Shown: positions 10,662-22,477 of the stretch, in pieces | Layout: every line of letters begins with the position of its first letter | How positions within the stretch are numbered: position 1 is the stretch's first letter | Source: Brachionus plicatilis | Taxonomy: Eukaryota; Rotifera; Eurotatoria; Ploima; Brachionidae | Reading direction: 5' to 3' | Length of the DNA: 64,000 nt | Assembly (NCBI GenBank): GCA_010279815.1 | Contig: QEOQ01000104.1 | Location: forward strand, 1 to 64,000 | Notes under the pieces: model-generated | Told to the model about the DNA's origin: nothing | Database searches by the model: none | Seen by the model: the letters and a program-made list of their open reading frames with translations, nothing else | Position numbers and translations under genes: made by a program

Positions 10662-12938
10662 TCAACAATTTGGAGGCTTCTCAACTGTTGAGGATTGACC
10701 TGATATGTGTGGTTGTTTCGGCGCCGCTGTTGGCGCTGTTGTTAGTGATGTTGTTAGTGATGTTGTTAGTGATGTTGTTAGTGATGTTGTTAGTGATGTT
10801 GTTAGTGATGTTGTTAGTGATGTTGTTAGTGATGTTGTTAGTGATGTTGCTCCTAGAGCAGCTCCTGCGATACTCCTTGTTTGGCTATCGTCTTCATCGT
10901 CTTCGTACCTAAACAATTTAAAGAAAGATGAATTCCTGGTTACGACATGGTTTAGCCTCTCTGCTGTGATAAAACTGCCGTTAATATACGTGGCTGTGGA
11001 TCCCATGATGGTGTCGATTTGCGGAGTCTCGTTAGCTTGATTAAAACCATGCTTCCGAGTTTAATGTGGCAACCTCTGGCTCTCATTCTTGAATCATAAT
11101 CAAGTTGCATGCGGGTTTTTGCTGCTGCATCGTTCACTTTCGCCTCTATGTGCCATTTGCTTCTCTCCTGATGGTCCTCAGCCGGTAATTCCAGAACTAC
11201 GGCTTCGACCCATGAGAAGTAAAGAAGGTGCAACTTTTGTTGATGAATGTGGTGTTTCGCGATAGACTTTCAGATATGATTGCAGTTCTTTGTTCTTATC
11301 GACGCCCATTGTTTTGAAAATTTTGATCACCTTTCCTAACTTCTTCATGAAGCTTTCGACTTCCGCATTGGCTCTTGGCCAATAAGGTGTAATTTTAGTG
11401 TGCTCGAAACCCCATTGCTTTGCGAATTCCATGAACTTGAAAGACTCGAAAGGGGATCCACTGTCGGTTTTGTAAATTACCGGAGTCCCTATGATGGAGA
11501 ATAGTCGTTCCAATACTGGTGTAATGCTTTCGGACGTAAGTGACTAAATGTTGTCGACACTTGCCAATCTTGAATAATCACAGTGATTGAACCAGTAACT
11601 CCCGTCATTCATTGGACCAAAGAAATCGCCTGAAACAGAATGCCAAGGACCTTCAGGCATTTTAGATGGTCTGAGAGGTTCATATGATTGTCGGTCGCTG
11701 TTGGCCCGACATCCCGTACACTGTTTGACCTTTCTTTCGACCATTCTATCAATTCCCGGAAACCAAACTCTTGACCGAATTAAAGCTTTCGTTTTGACAA
11801 TCCAATGGATGTCCACTGTGAGCTAAATCGACGACTCTTTCACGTAGCGCTTCAGGTATGAAAATCCGCTGCCCACGTAGTATGATACCGTCTTCGGTCA
11901 TGTTCAACTCATCGCGCACATTTCTGTTGACCATTAGGTTTCCAGGCCAGTTCTCGCGTTTCAGGACTATGCATTTTTTTAGTCTTTGTCTTTCTGAATC
12001 TTTGTCTGTAGCTTCTACTACCTTTTTGATGATAAGTGCCGTCGGCATGGCTTCGCGAACGATGGAGTTGATGTAAGTTTCTGATCGCATTTCTTCCAAG
12101 AAAGCTGAAGGATAAGGTTTACTAGGATGTTTTGAATAGTAATCGGCTATGTTCGTGGCGCCTGGTCTATGCTCGATTTTGTAATCGAATTGTGCTAATC
12201 TCAGAGCCCACCTTTCTATACGGGCAGGCGGCTTCGATCTAGTTGAACCAAAAATTAGCTGCACTTCCCTTTGACCGAACAGAAACAGATACAGCCAAAA
12301 TCTCTCACATCCCCATACTGCTGCCAAAGCCTCTTTCTCATACTGGCTATACCTTCGTTCTACATCAGTTAGCATGCGTGATGCAAAACAAACAATGTGC
12401 CTATCTTGATTGTTTGAGGGTTTGTACTGGCATAAGACGGCACCTAAACCAACTGGACTTGCGTCAACTAACAGTTCTATACACCAGTCTTTGTTGAAAT
12501 AGGCCATGCATCTTGTTGAGATTGTCTCTTTCAAATCTTCAAATGCCTTTTGCTCTTTGTCTCCCCAACACCACAGAACGTTTTAATTGTGAGTCTCCAT
12601 AAAGGCTCAGCTATCGTTAATGAAGCGAGCGCTGTATAGCACTGTGCAAAGAAAACTGTGTAAGTCTTTCGCGTTGGTAGGCTCCTTGGCTTCTTTTAGT
12701 GCACGGTAATGATCTTCAGTCGGTGAGATCCCATTTGCAGTAAACCTCAAGCCGTAGAAATTTAGTTCGTCACGGTAGAATTGGCATTTATCTTTATTGA
12801 GCGTCATGCCATTTTCTTCAAGTCTTCTAAGCACGTTTATTAGATTCTTGTGGTGTTCCTTTTTTGTCTTCCCATGTACCAAAATATCGTCAGTCATGTT
12901 TACTTGCCCCGGTAGATCTGCAAGCATTAGTCGTATTG
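10662..12938 (-). pseudogene. Gypsy 1 pol: RT 3' half, RNase H, integrase
   Basis: After the MULE insertion site the RT resumes with the NMTDDILVHGKTKKEH block (catalytic DD). The RNase H has LLVDASPVGLGAVL and VERRYSQYEKEALAAVWG. The integrase has an H2C2 region (HWIVK...CTGC), a core with DFFGP, KTDSGSPF and ANAEVESF, and a basic C-terminal tail ending in an expanded SLTT repeat. At least three breaks are present: around 12540-12600, within the H2C2 region near 11800, and a stop near 11520-11545. The tail resembles that of gypsy element 2 (VTRNSS motif in both). Non-functional remnant. Confidence 0.8.
10741..10852 (+). repeat. 12-bp minisatellite (GTTAGTGATGTT)n
   Basis: About nine uninterrupted copies of GTTAGTGATGTT. 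On the minus strand the repeat stays in frame and encodes (SLTT)n in the C-terminal tail of the gypsy integrase. Because 12 is a multiple of three, expansion does not break the frame. Confidence 0.9.
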
Positions 12939-15360
12939 GGATTAGGACGTTATATAGACACTTTTTTTTTTATAGAATATAGACTGAAAACATTAAGACA
13001 AAAATGATATAGACTCATAAATTATATAGAAAAAAGCATATAGACGCAGAAAATTATTATGTAGAATTTTTCTTTATTTATTTATAGACTTTATATTTTA
13101 TATAGACTTGATTTTTTAGCAATAAACAACATACTCGTATAGATGTACAAACTCTTTATATAATTAACACTTATTCAAAAGGTGGTTGCATAATAAATTA
13201 TAGGCCTAATTTGTTTTAAGAAATTTGAAAATGTTCAAAGATTCCCCATTACGATTAAGAAATAAAAAAACAGTGCCTCATCCTAATCAGGAATCAAAAA
13301 CAAAAAAAAATACAACAACTTCGAATAATTCTAATTTGTCATCATATTCATCGTCATCAGAATCGTTTACACCAAATGCATGCACTTCCTCTTCGCTATG
13401 CTCTTACTCATCATACCACCAGGAATTAGTCCAACAAATAACAGAAGAAGAAGTCAATAGTCAAAATGTCGAGAAAGATGAAGAAGAATTAGACATGACT
13501 CAATTACAAAGAAAAAAGCCTTCGAAATCAATTGATCAAGAAATTGATGATTTGATTGAGGCGACTAGTAAACTAGTCGTAAAAGATTTCGATATCATAA
13601 TTATGCCTAGTAAGAAAGGAGGTCCAAAATTGGTCCATGAAGGCGACAGATATCTTGTCGACAAACGAAGGCTAACAACTGGGAAAACATATTGGAAATC
13701 GCTAAGCCTGGTTGCCCTGGTCGTCTACATTCAGAGGAATTGGATCCTTACTTGGCTTTAGAAAAAGCTATCGGCGGCATTTTTAAGACTACGCTGAACA
13801 AGAGAACTCTCACCAAAATTCAGTCACATGACCCGCATGACGTATATTTTGATAAAATCGACGCCAATGAATGTTATACGAAAATCTTAGCGAGAGCGAA
13901 ATCGACAACTGAATGTCCTAGATTAATTATCCAAGAGTGTCAATATGAATATGAAAATGTTGAGAGTGTAGCTTATTTGCCTAACCCAACCAATTTGACT
14001 AAAGCTATCGTGAGAGCTAGAAAAAATGTAGAGGGCAATGGTCAAAATCTTGTTACAAGAGCAAAAATCGACATAAATGACAAGCTTAAATTGACAAAAA
14101 GCAAAAAGGAGTATTTAATGTACGACTCGATTGAAGAGCCAAGAATCTTAATTTTTGCCATTAGTCAAAATCTTGAAATCCTAAGAATGGTTGAAATTTG
14201 GTTTATGGACGGTACTTTTGATACCTGTCCTAATTTATTTTATCAAGTTTTTATCATTAATGTGATTTGGGGTGGAAAAAGTAAAAGCTAGTTTATGCTT
14301 TATTACCTGATGAATCAGGGCCTACTTATACCTTATTTTTTGAAGCCTTCAAAGAAAAACTAGGCGTCTATCACCCTAAGTATATTCTTATAGATTTCGA
14401 GAAAGGTTAACACAAGTCAGTTGTTAAGGAATTGAGTAATAGTTTGGTAAGTGGTTGTTATTTTCACTTAGTACAAAATCTGGTTAAAAGATACAGAGCA
14501 CCTAAATTTGGATTTTCTCAAGCGGAATGGGAAGGTGTTTGTATGCTGAGAGCTTTGCCTTTTGTTCCAATGTATGACTTATTTGAAGCATATGAAACGA
14601 TTAAGGAAACTTGTTCTGAAAAAATTAGGGTTGATTTTTTAGAGTCTTATTTTGAAGAGCATTATATGTTTAAGTTAAATTCCGACAACAAAAAAATTTC
14701 TTCAACTTATAACCCTCAAATATGGAACGTCTTTGATAGAGTATTGGTTGAAATTCCTAGAACGAATAATAATTTAGAAGCATGGCATAAATCTTTTGCT
14801 CTTTCTATAAGAAGTCACCCTACTGTGAATAAGATAATTTTACATTTTAAGAAAGAAAACCACTCAACTGAAATTCATTAAAATCAGTTTCAAAGAGGCG
14901 AACAGTATACTAGAATGCCGAAAGAAATACTTAAAGATATTTTGTTGAAATATGAGTGTAAGTTGTATGAGGAAACTGGTGGCAAAAGTGAGGATAAGGC
15001 TATAATCAGGTAAGAATTAAGAGAGTTTCTTCATAATATTAGTGAAATTTTGACTAAAAGAAATGACGACTAATTTATTGATTTTATTTTTGTACAAATA
15101 TTTTTTTGTAATTTAAATTAGTAAATTTTGTAATTTTTGTAATATTATTTATTAAAGCTAAAAAACTTGACATAAAGCTTAAAAAAATTGTTAATTTTTT
15201 TCTATGTAGAAAATACAGTCTATATGCACAGTCTATATATTAGTCTACGTTCTACATAAATTATGTCCTTATGCACAGTCTATATTATAGTCTACGTTCT
15301 ACATAAATTATGTCTATATATACAGTCTATATTATCAAGACTATATAACGTCATAGTTCC
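12939..15360 (+). mobile_element. MULE 1 (Mutator-like element) with perfect 9-bp TSD
   Basis: GTCGTATTG at 12930-12938 is repeated at 15361-15369, the 9-bp duplication typical of Mutator-like elements. The ends are GGATTAGGACGTTATATAG (left) and, inward from the right, GGAACTATGACGTTATATAG. Removing the element and one duplication restores the RT reading frame of gypsy 1. Subterminal regions are full of TATAGACT words (12950-13110 and 15205-15350), including a roughly 45-bp direct duplication on the right. Length 2422 bp. Confidence 0.95.
13231..14881 (+). pseudogene. MULE 1 transposase, FLYWCH-type, broken
   Basis: The gene starts with ATG 13231 (MFKDSPLRLRNKK). It has a low-complexity Ser/Glu region, then a FLYWCH zinc finger (GKTYWK, frame break, KPGCPGRLHS), then an RNase H-type MULE core with FMDGTFDTCP (first Asp), a DFEK block near 14400 (second Asp) and PRTNNNLEAWHKSF (Glu region). 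The coding sequence lies in three frames (up to about 13725, 13692-14291, 14432-14881) with an additional stop near 14408, so it is inactive. It is related to the transposase at 25455-26797. Confidence 0.85.
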
Positions 15361-15369
15361 GTCGTATTG

Positions 15370-16108
15370 TCTCGGTAAATATCTCGGATGCGCATGAGAT
15401 GCCCATGTGGAGACGAATATACCGAAAAAGACCCATATGTGTTGTAATTGTGGTTAGGTTTCGGGACTCTTCATCCAGCACCAACTGGTGGAAAGCTTTA
15501 ATTATGTCCGATTTTGAGAAGACGGTTGAACCGTTAACTAGATAGACTAGATCCTCGATGGTCTTGCTTGGATAACGCGTGCGCTTTATTGCTCTGTTTT
15601 GGTCTCTCAAGTCACAAGTTAATCGCACTTCCATCGTTGCTTGCGGGGTTCGTTGCGTGTTACCTGCAATTGGTCTCGAGGTACCACATTTTGAGTTGCG
15701 TACCTCGCGATCTTTTGGGACAATTACCAGATTTGCAACCCAAGGGGTAGGTCCGCTATTCTCATCTACACGCTCAATTATGCCTTGTTTTTCTAGCTTT
15801 AAAAGCTCTTTCTCTACGGCATCGCGCAAATGGAATGGCACTGGCCTTTGCGGCTCTGTGGTTGGTCGGACTGACGGGTCGATTTCAAGTTTGACTCTAG
15901 TGTCTTAAACACAACCTAGCTTACCACTGAAAAGCTCCGGAAACCTTTTAGCTAGGTTTTCAACCGTACACTCGAGCTGCGAAAGCGCTTCATTCACATC
16001 GCACTCCATTGCGCATGGCCCGGATTTAGCTCTTTGTCCTTTGGCTATTTTTACGCCCTCATCCATATTAATGATGCCAAGACCGCTTGCAGTTTTATAA
16101 CTCATCAA
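15370..16108 (-). pseudogene. Gypsy 1 pol: protease-RT linker and RT 5' half
   Basis: Minus-strand frames hold a linker ending LFSGKLGCV, a stop, then RT motifs: VEKELLKLEKQGII, LTCDLRDQNRAIKRTRYP, FSKSDIIKAFHQLVLDE and GLFRYIRLHMGISCASEIF. The frame ends in TIRR at the MULE insertion site and continues at 12938. One stop near 15905 separates linker and RT. Confidence 0.8.
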
Positions 16109-16264
16109 ACACTCGGCTTCACCCTCTATTACAATGAAACCCTGCTTACACTGTTCGGCCTCTGTACTCTATTTGACTGGAAAATTGGCTTTTTATCGGC
16201 AGCCCTGATTCCGCCTTGAAGCCAAAATATCGTGTGTTGCATATCTCAAGCTTTGGCTTATCTT

Positions 16265-16765
16265 TCAAGCATTGTACGCATGCTCATCAATCACGTTTAT
16301 TGGTGATCCAGTGTATACTAAGAACGATAGTTTGTCTCCATTTATTCTTACTTCAGCCCTTGGCCCGTCGTTGCTGTGAACACCTGCTTTACTGCGCCTT
16401 GTACCATCGGCGTTTACCGTAAATAGATCGTATACTGATATACGTTTATATCTTAAGAATTCAGCATAGTCTTCGATGTAAATCGTGTGCTCTCCAGCGC
16501 AAACGACAGCAGCTTGCTCTACCTTATTTTTGTTTGACTGCTTGCGTGCATCTTGGCGATTCCACGTTTGTCTTCCATTTTGGCTGAATCGTGAGCTTTT
16601 GTTGGCTCGGTCAGCTAGGCCGGAGCCACTTGTTGCCGGCTCACTTTCGCAAACGCTTGCAAAATGATTCATTTTCTTGCATTTGTGGCATTCGGCTCCT
16701 TTTGCTGGGCACTGTTTGCCATATTCGTGGTGCTGTCAACCACAGTACCGGCATCGTTTCTTTGA
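16265..16765 (-). pseudogene. Gypsy 1 gag zinc knuckles and protease
   Basis: Two CCHC-type knuckles (CRYCG and CHKCKKMNHFASVC) are followed by a basic linker and an aspartic protease region. The catalytic triplet reads YTG in LVYTGSPINVI where the family has DTG, so the protease Asp is lost. A stop lies between the knuckles. Confidence 0.75.
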
Positions 16766-16863
16766 ACTCGTTGCTTTCGATTAGAATGTTCTAGTATCAC
16801 TTCTTCCATTCGAGACCTTGTCATGCTAGTTTTAGTCTCTTGGATCTTTACCGTTTTTTCTAC

Positions 16864-17402
16864 CTACCTGGTGGATGGCCTGCCTAATTCGAACTCAGTC
16901 GGATTTCGTTGCCCATTCACACTGGCACTTACACGCTCAAATCCGACAGCAATTTCGATAGTGGTGGCTAAAGTCAAGTTGTCGGTCCTACAGCACTTGC
17001 GCTGTACCTCATCCATATTGCAACCAACTACGAACTGCCTTTCGATCTCTTTCTCGAGATTGTCGAACTTGTAATGTTTTGCTAAATGTCTTAGCCACAT
17101 GGCGTATTCCGTCACTCTTTCTTCCGGATGTTTCATGGCTCTGCGAAACACACACACCTCGGTGTACTGATTTTTTTACTACTAAATGAGACTTCATGAA
17201 TGCTTGAACATCGACTAGCGTGTCTGCTTCATCCAGTTTCCTCTTTGTTTTGGAGATTTCGTAAGCTTCTTTGCCCATCAGCATAAGAAAACTGGCTTTG
17301 AGCTTTACTTCGTCTTCTATTCCATTTGCTGCCTTAAACAAATTGAATCTTTCGATCCAACTCTCCCATCTGGATCCAATTGTAAATGGATCTCCTGCCT
17401 AG
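16864..17402 (-). pseudogene. Gypsy 1 gag core (frameshifted)
   Basis: Begins with a capsid-like stretch (RWESWIERFNLFKAANGI), continues to AYEISKTKRK, shifts frame near 17157 and carries on as AMKHPEERVTEYAMWLRHLAK and IERQFVVGCN. This layout is typical of Ty3/gypsy capsid domains. The 5' end is cut at about 17402, where unrelated sequence begins. Confidence 0.7.
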
Positions 17403-17530
17403 ATGATAAAATCGAAGATGAAATAAAAGATGTGTACATAGGAAAATCTAGGATACTTAACGATTTTTCAATTCAAGAATTGAAACCCTGCATTCTGATT
17501 CGACGAATACTTCAGCGAAACTATAGGCTA
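17403..17530 (+). other. Possible exon fragment interrupted by the Tigger element
   Basis: An open frame (LDDKIEDEIKDVYIGK, then RILNDFSIQELKP) runs to the insertion point. If the Tigger element is removed it continues for about ten codons (SVLFKNKI, stop) at 19590-19613. The frame keeping open across the insertion suggests coding sequence. I do not recognise the protein. Confidence 0.3.
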
Positions 17531-19587
17531 CAGTCGAGTCTTGTTATAACGATGCTGATTAATACGATATTCGCTTTATAACGATATTTTTTTTCATAAT
17601 TTACATTCCCTAATATAACTACATGTTAAATTTCTTTATTAATACGATGTTTCTTTAATACGATATCTAATTAAAACTATATGTTTATTCAGAAAAAAAC
17701 AAACAAATCAGTGCTAATTGATCGTTTTTAATACGATATTGATCTTTTAAACAAAAAAATAGAAGACCAATGAAATCCAGTTATTATTAAATATAATTAA
17801 ATATTAATGTTAATTTAATTGACTGTGTGTATATAAAGGTAAATTTATATACATATGTTAACAAAAAATGTCAACTCAAATTAAAAACCTTTGTCATTAG
17901 AAGAAAAACTTGAAATTTCGGATGATTTTAATAAAAATTATCTCACTGTCACAGAACTTGTGAAAAAATATAATAGACCTCAGAGTACTGTTTCTTCTAT
18001 TCTTAAGGCAGAGAATCAAGAAAAGATAAAAAACTTATATGAAAATAATTTAATCAATCCTAGCTCTAAAAGAATGAGGGGTTTTAATTATGTTAAAATT
18101 GAAGAGGCCCTTGATCACTGGTTCAAATCAGTTTTGGCATATAAAAATATTACTCTTAACGGTCCTTTGATTCAAGCCAATGATATCAAATATGCAACTA
18201 TGTTAAATCAAATTGATTTTTAAGCTAGCAATGGATGGTTAAACGGGTTTAAAAAAAGGCATAATATTACCTTTAAAACTATTGTTGGGGAAGCTGTTTT
18301 AGTGGGTCCCACTACAATTGAAAATTGGCTAAAAGTTCTTCCCGAGTTAATCAAAGGGTATAGTTTAAATAATATTTTCAATGTTGATGAAACAGCTCTA
18401 TTCTATAAGGCTTTACCTGATAAAACTATGTTTTTTTCTGGTTTACCGTGCAATAGCGTAAAACAAATAAAACAGCGATTGTCACTTCTTTTAGGATCAA
18501 ATTGGGATGGGTCTGAAAAATTGAAACCAATTGTCATTGGATCCAGTAAGAACCCAAGGTGCTTTAAATCCATTAATACAGCTAATTTACCTGTTTATTA
18601 TAGGAGCAATCTTAAAACCTGGATGAATGCAATCATTTTCAAAGAATGGCTTGCCAAAATGGATAGAAAATTCAGATCTGAAAATCGTAATATTTTATTA
18701 TTCTTAGATAACTTCAGTTGCCATCATGTCACAAAAAATACTAAAGAATTAATCTTAACTAATATTAAAATACAATATTTCCGAGCTAACTGCACTTCGG
18801 TTATTCAACCAATGGATCAGGGAATTATCCAGTCATTTAAGATTAAATATCGTAATTTGATTATTACTGAGAAATTGAACTATATCCAAGAAGGAGCTGA
18901 CATGCCTGAAATTGATATTTTAAATTCAATAAATAAAATTTACCAAGCTTGGTTAGATGTAAGTGCTGAAACAATTTTTAATTGTTTTAAAAAAGCAGGA
19001 TTTAAAACAATAACCGAAAACAATATAATGGAAATAAGAGAAGAAAGCATTGAAAATGCAGACTTGCTGGAATATGAGAAATCGTTTGATAAACTCAACA
19101 CCGTGCAAAATACATTTGACTTCAACAAGTTTGCCTATGCCAACATTGATAAAGATTTAGAGCCTTTTGGACAATATTCAGACGAAGATATAATAAATAC
19201 AATCAACAGAGAACAAGATGGTGAACAATTGGACAAAGAAGAATATGTTGAGCCAATAGAAAACGAATTGAAAATTTCAAAAAAAGAAGCAACGGACTGC
19301 ATAGATAAACTACGCCCAAAAGAACGAAGACTGTTCTTTATTCATTGATCAGTTGTCTAAAATGGATCAATTTTGTAGTGTCGATCAGTCTTTTCAAAGA
19401 AAAATTGATAAATATTTTTCTTTTTAATATATTTATTATTTTTAAATAAACAATAATTCCTTAAAAAAAATTTATTTCCAATTTTTTTCTTCCCATCCTT
19501 TAACATGCAAATTTGATTAATACGATATTGGTTAATACGTTGACCATTTTTTCCGCCCAAACACATCGTATTATCAAGACTCGACTG
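17531..19587 (+). mobile_element. Tigger/pogo-type DNA transposon with TA target duplication
   Basis: The ends are CAGTCGAGTCTTGTTATAAC and, inward from the right, CAGTCGAGTCTTGATAATAC, flanked by TA on both sides (17529-17530 and 19588-19589). Subterminal regions are rich in TTAATACGATAT words. Length 2057 bp. It inserted next to the truncated 5' end of gypsy 1. Confidence 0.92.
17868..19348 (+). pseudogene. Tigger transposase (HTH + CENP-B HTH + DDE_1), nearly intact
   Basis: ATG 17868 is followed after a few codons by an apparent one-base shift into the long frame beginning SLEEKLEISDD. An N-terminal psq-type HTH (LTVTELVKKYNRPQSTVSSIL) and a CENP-B-like second HTH (ALDHWFKSVLAYK) are followed by a TAA at 18221-18223 and then a complete DDE_1 core: NVDETALFYKALP (first Asp), LLFLDNFSCHHV (second) and VIQPMDQGIIQSFK (third). 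The C-terminal tail is acidic. Two small lesions thus separate it from an open frame; otherwise it is of full family length (roughly 480-500 residues). The product would cut at TA sites. Confidence 0.88.
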
Positions 19588-19613
19588 TATCGGTTTTGTT
19601 TAAGAATAAAATC

Positions 19614-20156
19614 TAACACTTTAATATTAGAATAAAAAGAAATAAAAGAAAACAACAAACAATTATTGTTCATTTACTATTTTATCTGCCATGAAATTTA
19701 GTATTTATTAATTAATCTTCGACAAATAAAACCATTTATCCATCAAAAGAAAAAGGCACCACACCAATTTCAAAATCAAATAAAGAATCCCCTGACGTTT
19801 CTAAACCAAAAAAAAGAACAAGAACAACGGCAGCTAACAAATGTCAACAACCTATGTAACTACCTTTAATTTCTTTTCAAAACATATATCTTTAATTAAA
19901 ATTTTACATTTCAAATTCAATTTTCTGTAATTTTTTAACTTATCTAAAATGATTAATGATTTATAAAAATATTAATAATATATAATTAGATTTTTTAAAA
20001 TACTAATTTAGCCTTAAAACTCAATGCTTAATCAAAAACAAGTTAAAAATCTTTTCTGCACCAATTAAGACATTTTATTTTTACTATTATTCGATATTTG
20101 ATTATCTTTTTTCTTTACAATTTGAAAAATAAATTTATTTAAATTAAACCTACTCT
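19614..20156. other. Non-coding, AT-rich; one short Lys/Thr-rich frame
   Basis: No gene can be supported. A short plus-strand frame at about 19740-19857 (SKPKKRTRTTAANK) followed by GTAACT could be an exon of an unknown protein, but nothing confirms it. Confidence 0.3.
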
Positions 20157-20165
20157 ACCCTTTTT

Positions 20166-20423
20166 GGGGTTGTGAAGTTCTTTTCATTTCGATTTTTTCA
20201 ATTCAGAAAAACTTTTTTACTAAAAGAGATAATTAAGTTCTATAAAATGCTAAATAATAAGCAAATTTGCTAAATTCAGTAAAATAAGTCATAAATTTTC
20301 GGAATAAGCAAAAATGCTTAAACATTAAGAATTTTACAGAACAAAATTATTCCTTATAGTAAAAAAAGTTATTCAACTTTTTCTAAATTGAAACGATCGA
20401 ATTGAAATAAACTTCACAACCGC
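20166..20423. mobile_element. MITE with 9-bp TSD (MULE-type)
   Basis: ACCCTTTTT at 20157-20165 is repeated at 20424-20432. The ends are GGGGTTGTGAAGTTCTTTTC and, inward from the right, GCGGTTGTGAAGTTTATTTC, giving inverted arms of about 60 bp. Length 258 bp, no coding capacity. A 9-bp duplication and GG-starting ends fit a non-autonomous Mutator-like element. Confidence 0.85.
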
Positions 20424-20454
20424 ACCCTTTTTGAACAAAGCCATCAATGTTTCA

Positions 20455-20700
20455 ACACATTTGTTATAAAATAACGGCTCGTTACTCGCATATATAAAGC
20501 TCTGCTTCCTTTATCTTATATATTAATAATGGAAGAATAAATAAATAATTTTGAAAATATTGATTTAAGTTTAAATTTAATACATTCATCACGCAATAAA
20601 GAAGATGGAAGTGCCAGTTGGCTATTAATTGACGATGAAAATTTTGATTACAAAATCGGCTATGAATCCAAGTTATTTGTCATTTTTAATAGAATTTAAG
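20455..20700 (+). other. Small coding remnant behind a TATA-like box
   Basis: TATATAAAG at 20492-20500 is followed by ATG 20529, an early stop, and a frame reading NNFENIDLSLNLIHSS then NKEDGSASWLLIDDENFDYK, ending at TAA about 20700. The protein is not recognised; it may be the first part of a decayed transposase gene. Confidence 0.3.
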
Positions 20701-20779
20701 AAAAATTAAGTATTTTTTAAAAAATGTTTGTTATTTAATTGACTAATTATTATAACACTTTCAATAAATTTATTGTCTC

Positions 20780-20960
20780 GTTTATTTTTTTTTGTTCAAT
20801 TAAGACACGGCTAATTAATCACATTTTTTTTGTCGAAATTTTTTTTTTCAATTAAGACACGTCGAAATTATACAACATTTTTTTTTTGGTCGAGATTTTC
20901 GAGTTTGATTCGTCGAAAATTAACTTGTCGAAATTAATTTGTCGAGTTGATGAGAAACCG
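20780..20960. repeat. GTCGA(A/G) word cluster, probable transposon end
   Basis: About seven copies of GTCGAAATT/GTCGAG, plus two of TTCAATTAAGACACG, occur in 180 bp. This is the same kind of subterminal word array seen in the complete elements of this window. No partner end was found. Confidence 0.35.
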
Positions 20961-21634
20961 ATCATATGCCTTATCTTTTTCCATATTTTTACATGAAAAA
21001 TGGTAAGGCATAAAAAATATAGAAAAATAAAGAGAAAATAAAATAAAGATAAAAATATAGATGTAAGCTATTAACTTGGAATAAAAATCTTTGATGATTT
21101 TAACAATTGACACTACTAAAACATTAGATACTAAATAAAAATGCTTTCAATTTCTTCCTTTAAAGTAAAACCTATATTAAATCAATTAAAATAAAATGGA
21201 TACTCTAGTTTTATTTAAAAAAAGAGTTAATAATAAAGCGTTTTTTGCTTTGATTGAACCTCATGTATTAAAAATATTAAATCGTAAATTAAAATAAAGT
21301 CAATTTAATGTATTATTCGTAAATAAAAGTATTAGCTGTCGCATAATTTAGTTAAAAGTCATTAAATTCATCTCACAAAGATAAGTTAAAAAACACTTCA
21401 GTTTATAAATAAATTGAATAAGTTAAAAAAATTCAATTTTTTTAAATAATTTTTAAAATAAAAATTTTAAAAATTTTTGTATATTCCTTCTAATTTCTTT
21501 AACTGCTTTTTGAATTACCTTATTCCTCTTATGTTTACGAAATTGATGTGGCATTCTTCAGCTGAAAAGGAATTCAGAATTTTTTCACTATAGGACTTTC
21601 CTCTCATTCTTTGAACTTTGAACAGAATTAAACC

Positions 21635-22270
21635 GTCCAGTCGACTCTCGATAATTCGGACCTCGATTATGGGGACAATCGGTATTCGGATAGATTTTCT
21701 TGGTCCCTAAACGCCTAAATGAATTCTTTCAGTGTAAAATTAATTTTTTAATTCGAAATATTATTCCGATTTATTTCGCTTTTCGGACAAAAAAAAAGAC
21801 AATAATTAGATCTTTCTACATAAAAACATTAATTTTTAATTCGTAGTTTTTTATTAAGTGTGACTTTTTTAGTGTTTTAATTAATTTATTTATTTTTCTT
21901 ATCAATTTGAAAAATGAACACTAAGCCGAAAAAAATTAATAATGAACTTGAGATTGAACATAAGCGTGAGATATGTTTGTATAAAGAAGCAAATCTGAGT
22001 TTGACACAAAAACAATTAATCATTAAGTTTTCAGAATAATATAAAATTAGAATTCCGTAGTGATGATGACCGTAGTAATGAAAATAATAATAATGTTGAA
22101 CTTGCTGAAAGCGAGAAAATTCCTTCGTCAGTTTTAAAGATGTTCATGAAGCCCTCCAAAAGATTCAGTTATTTATTGAAAAATCATAAGATTTTAAAGA
22201 CTCAGATTATCGCTTTTTTAAAGACTTTGATTAAAAATCAAATGTAAAAAGCAGAGAATCCAAATTAAAT
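21635..22270 (+). mobile_element. Internally deleted Tigger-like remnant
   Basis: The left end CAGTCGACTCTCGATAATTC is a Tigger-type terminus. ATG 21914 starts a short HTH-like frame (HKREICLYKEANLSLTQKQL) that ends after about 45 codons. Then follows a piece resembling the C-terminal tail of Tigger transposases (DVHEALQKIQLFIEKS, with stops). The DDE core is absent, so this is a deletion derivative. The right end is not certain (a TTTCCGAATTAA-like stretch near 22270). Confidence 0.6.
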
Positions 22271-22477
22271 TTTTCCGAATTAAATCAATTGTTTATTCTT
22301 ACCATCTTTGTAATGTCTTTCATAAAGCAAATTTGTATTTTATTTTTTTGCAGAAATTCTCATGTCTGGAGTTCAATCAGTTTAAAGAACTTTAATTAAA
22401 AATCTTTATATCTCATATCAGGCAATCCTTTTTTTGTAAAATATTTGCATTATTTGAGATCTCTCATTGCGAATTTT

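Larger units (their letters stand above)
10072..17402 (-). mobile_element. Decayed Ty3/gypsy retrotransposon 1, interrupted by a MULE
   Basis: On the minus strand the order is gag (17402-16864), zinc knuckles (about 16760-16680), protease, reverse transcriptase, RNase H, integrase, then a purine-rich tract (GAGGAGGGGAGA near 10459-10470) and a 3' LTR. The order protease-RT-RNase H-integrase is that of Ty3/gypsy elements. A 2.4-kb MULE splits the RT. No 5' LTR is found right of 17402, so the 5' end is truncated. Several stops and frameshifts make the copy inactive. Confidence 0.85.

Noticed and set aside
10544..11040. Plus-strand frames over the minisatellite, with valine-rich or leucine-rich repeats
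   Set aside because: A 12-bp repeat leaves several frames open on both strands. The minus-strand frame continues the integrase tail, so the plus-strand frames are shadows.
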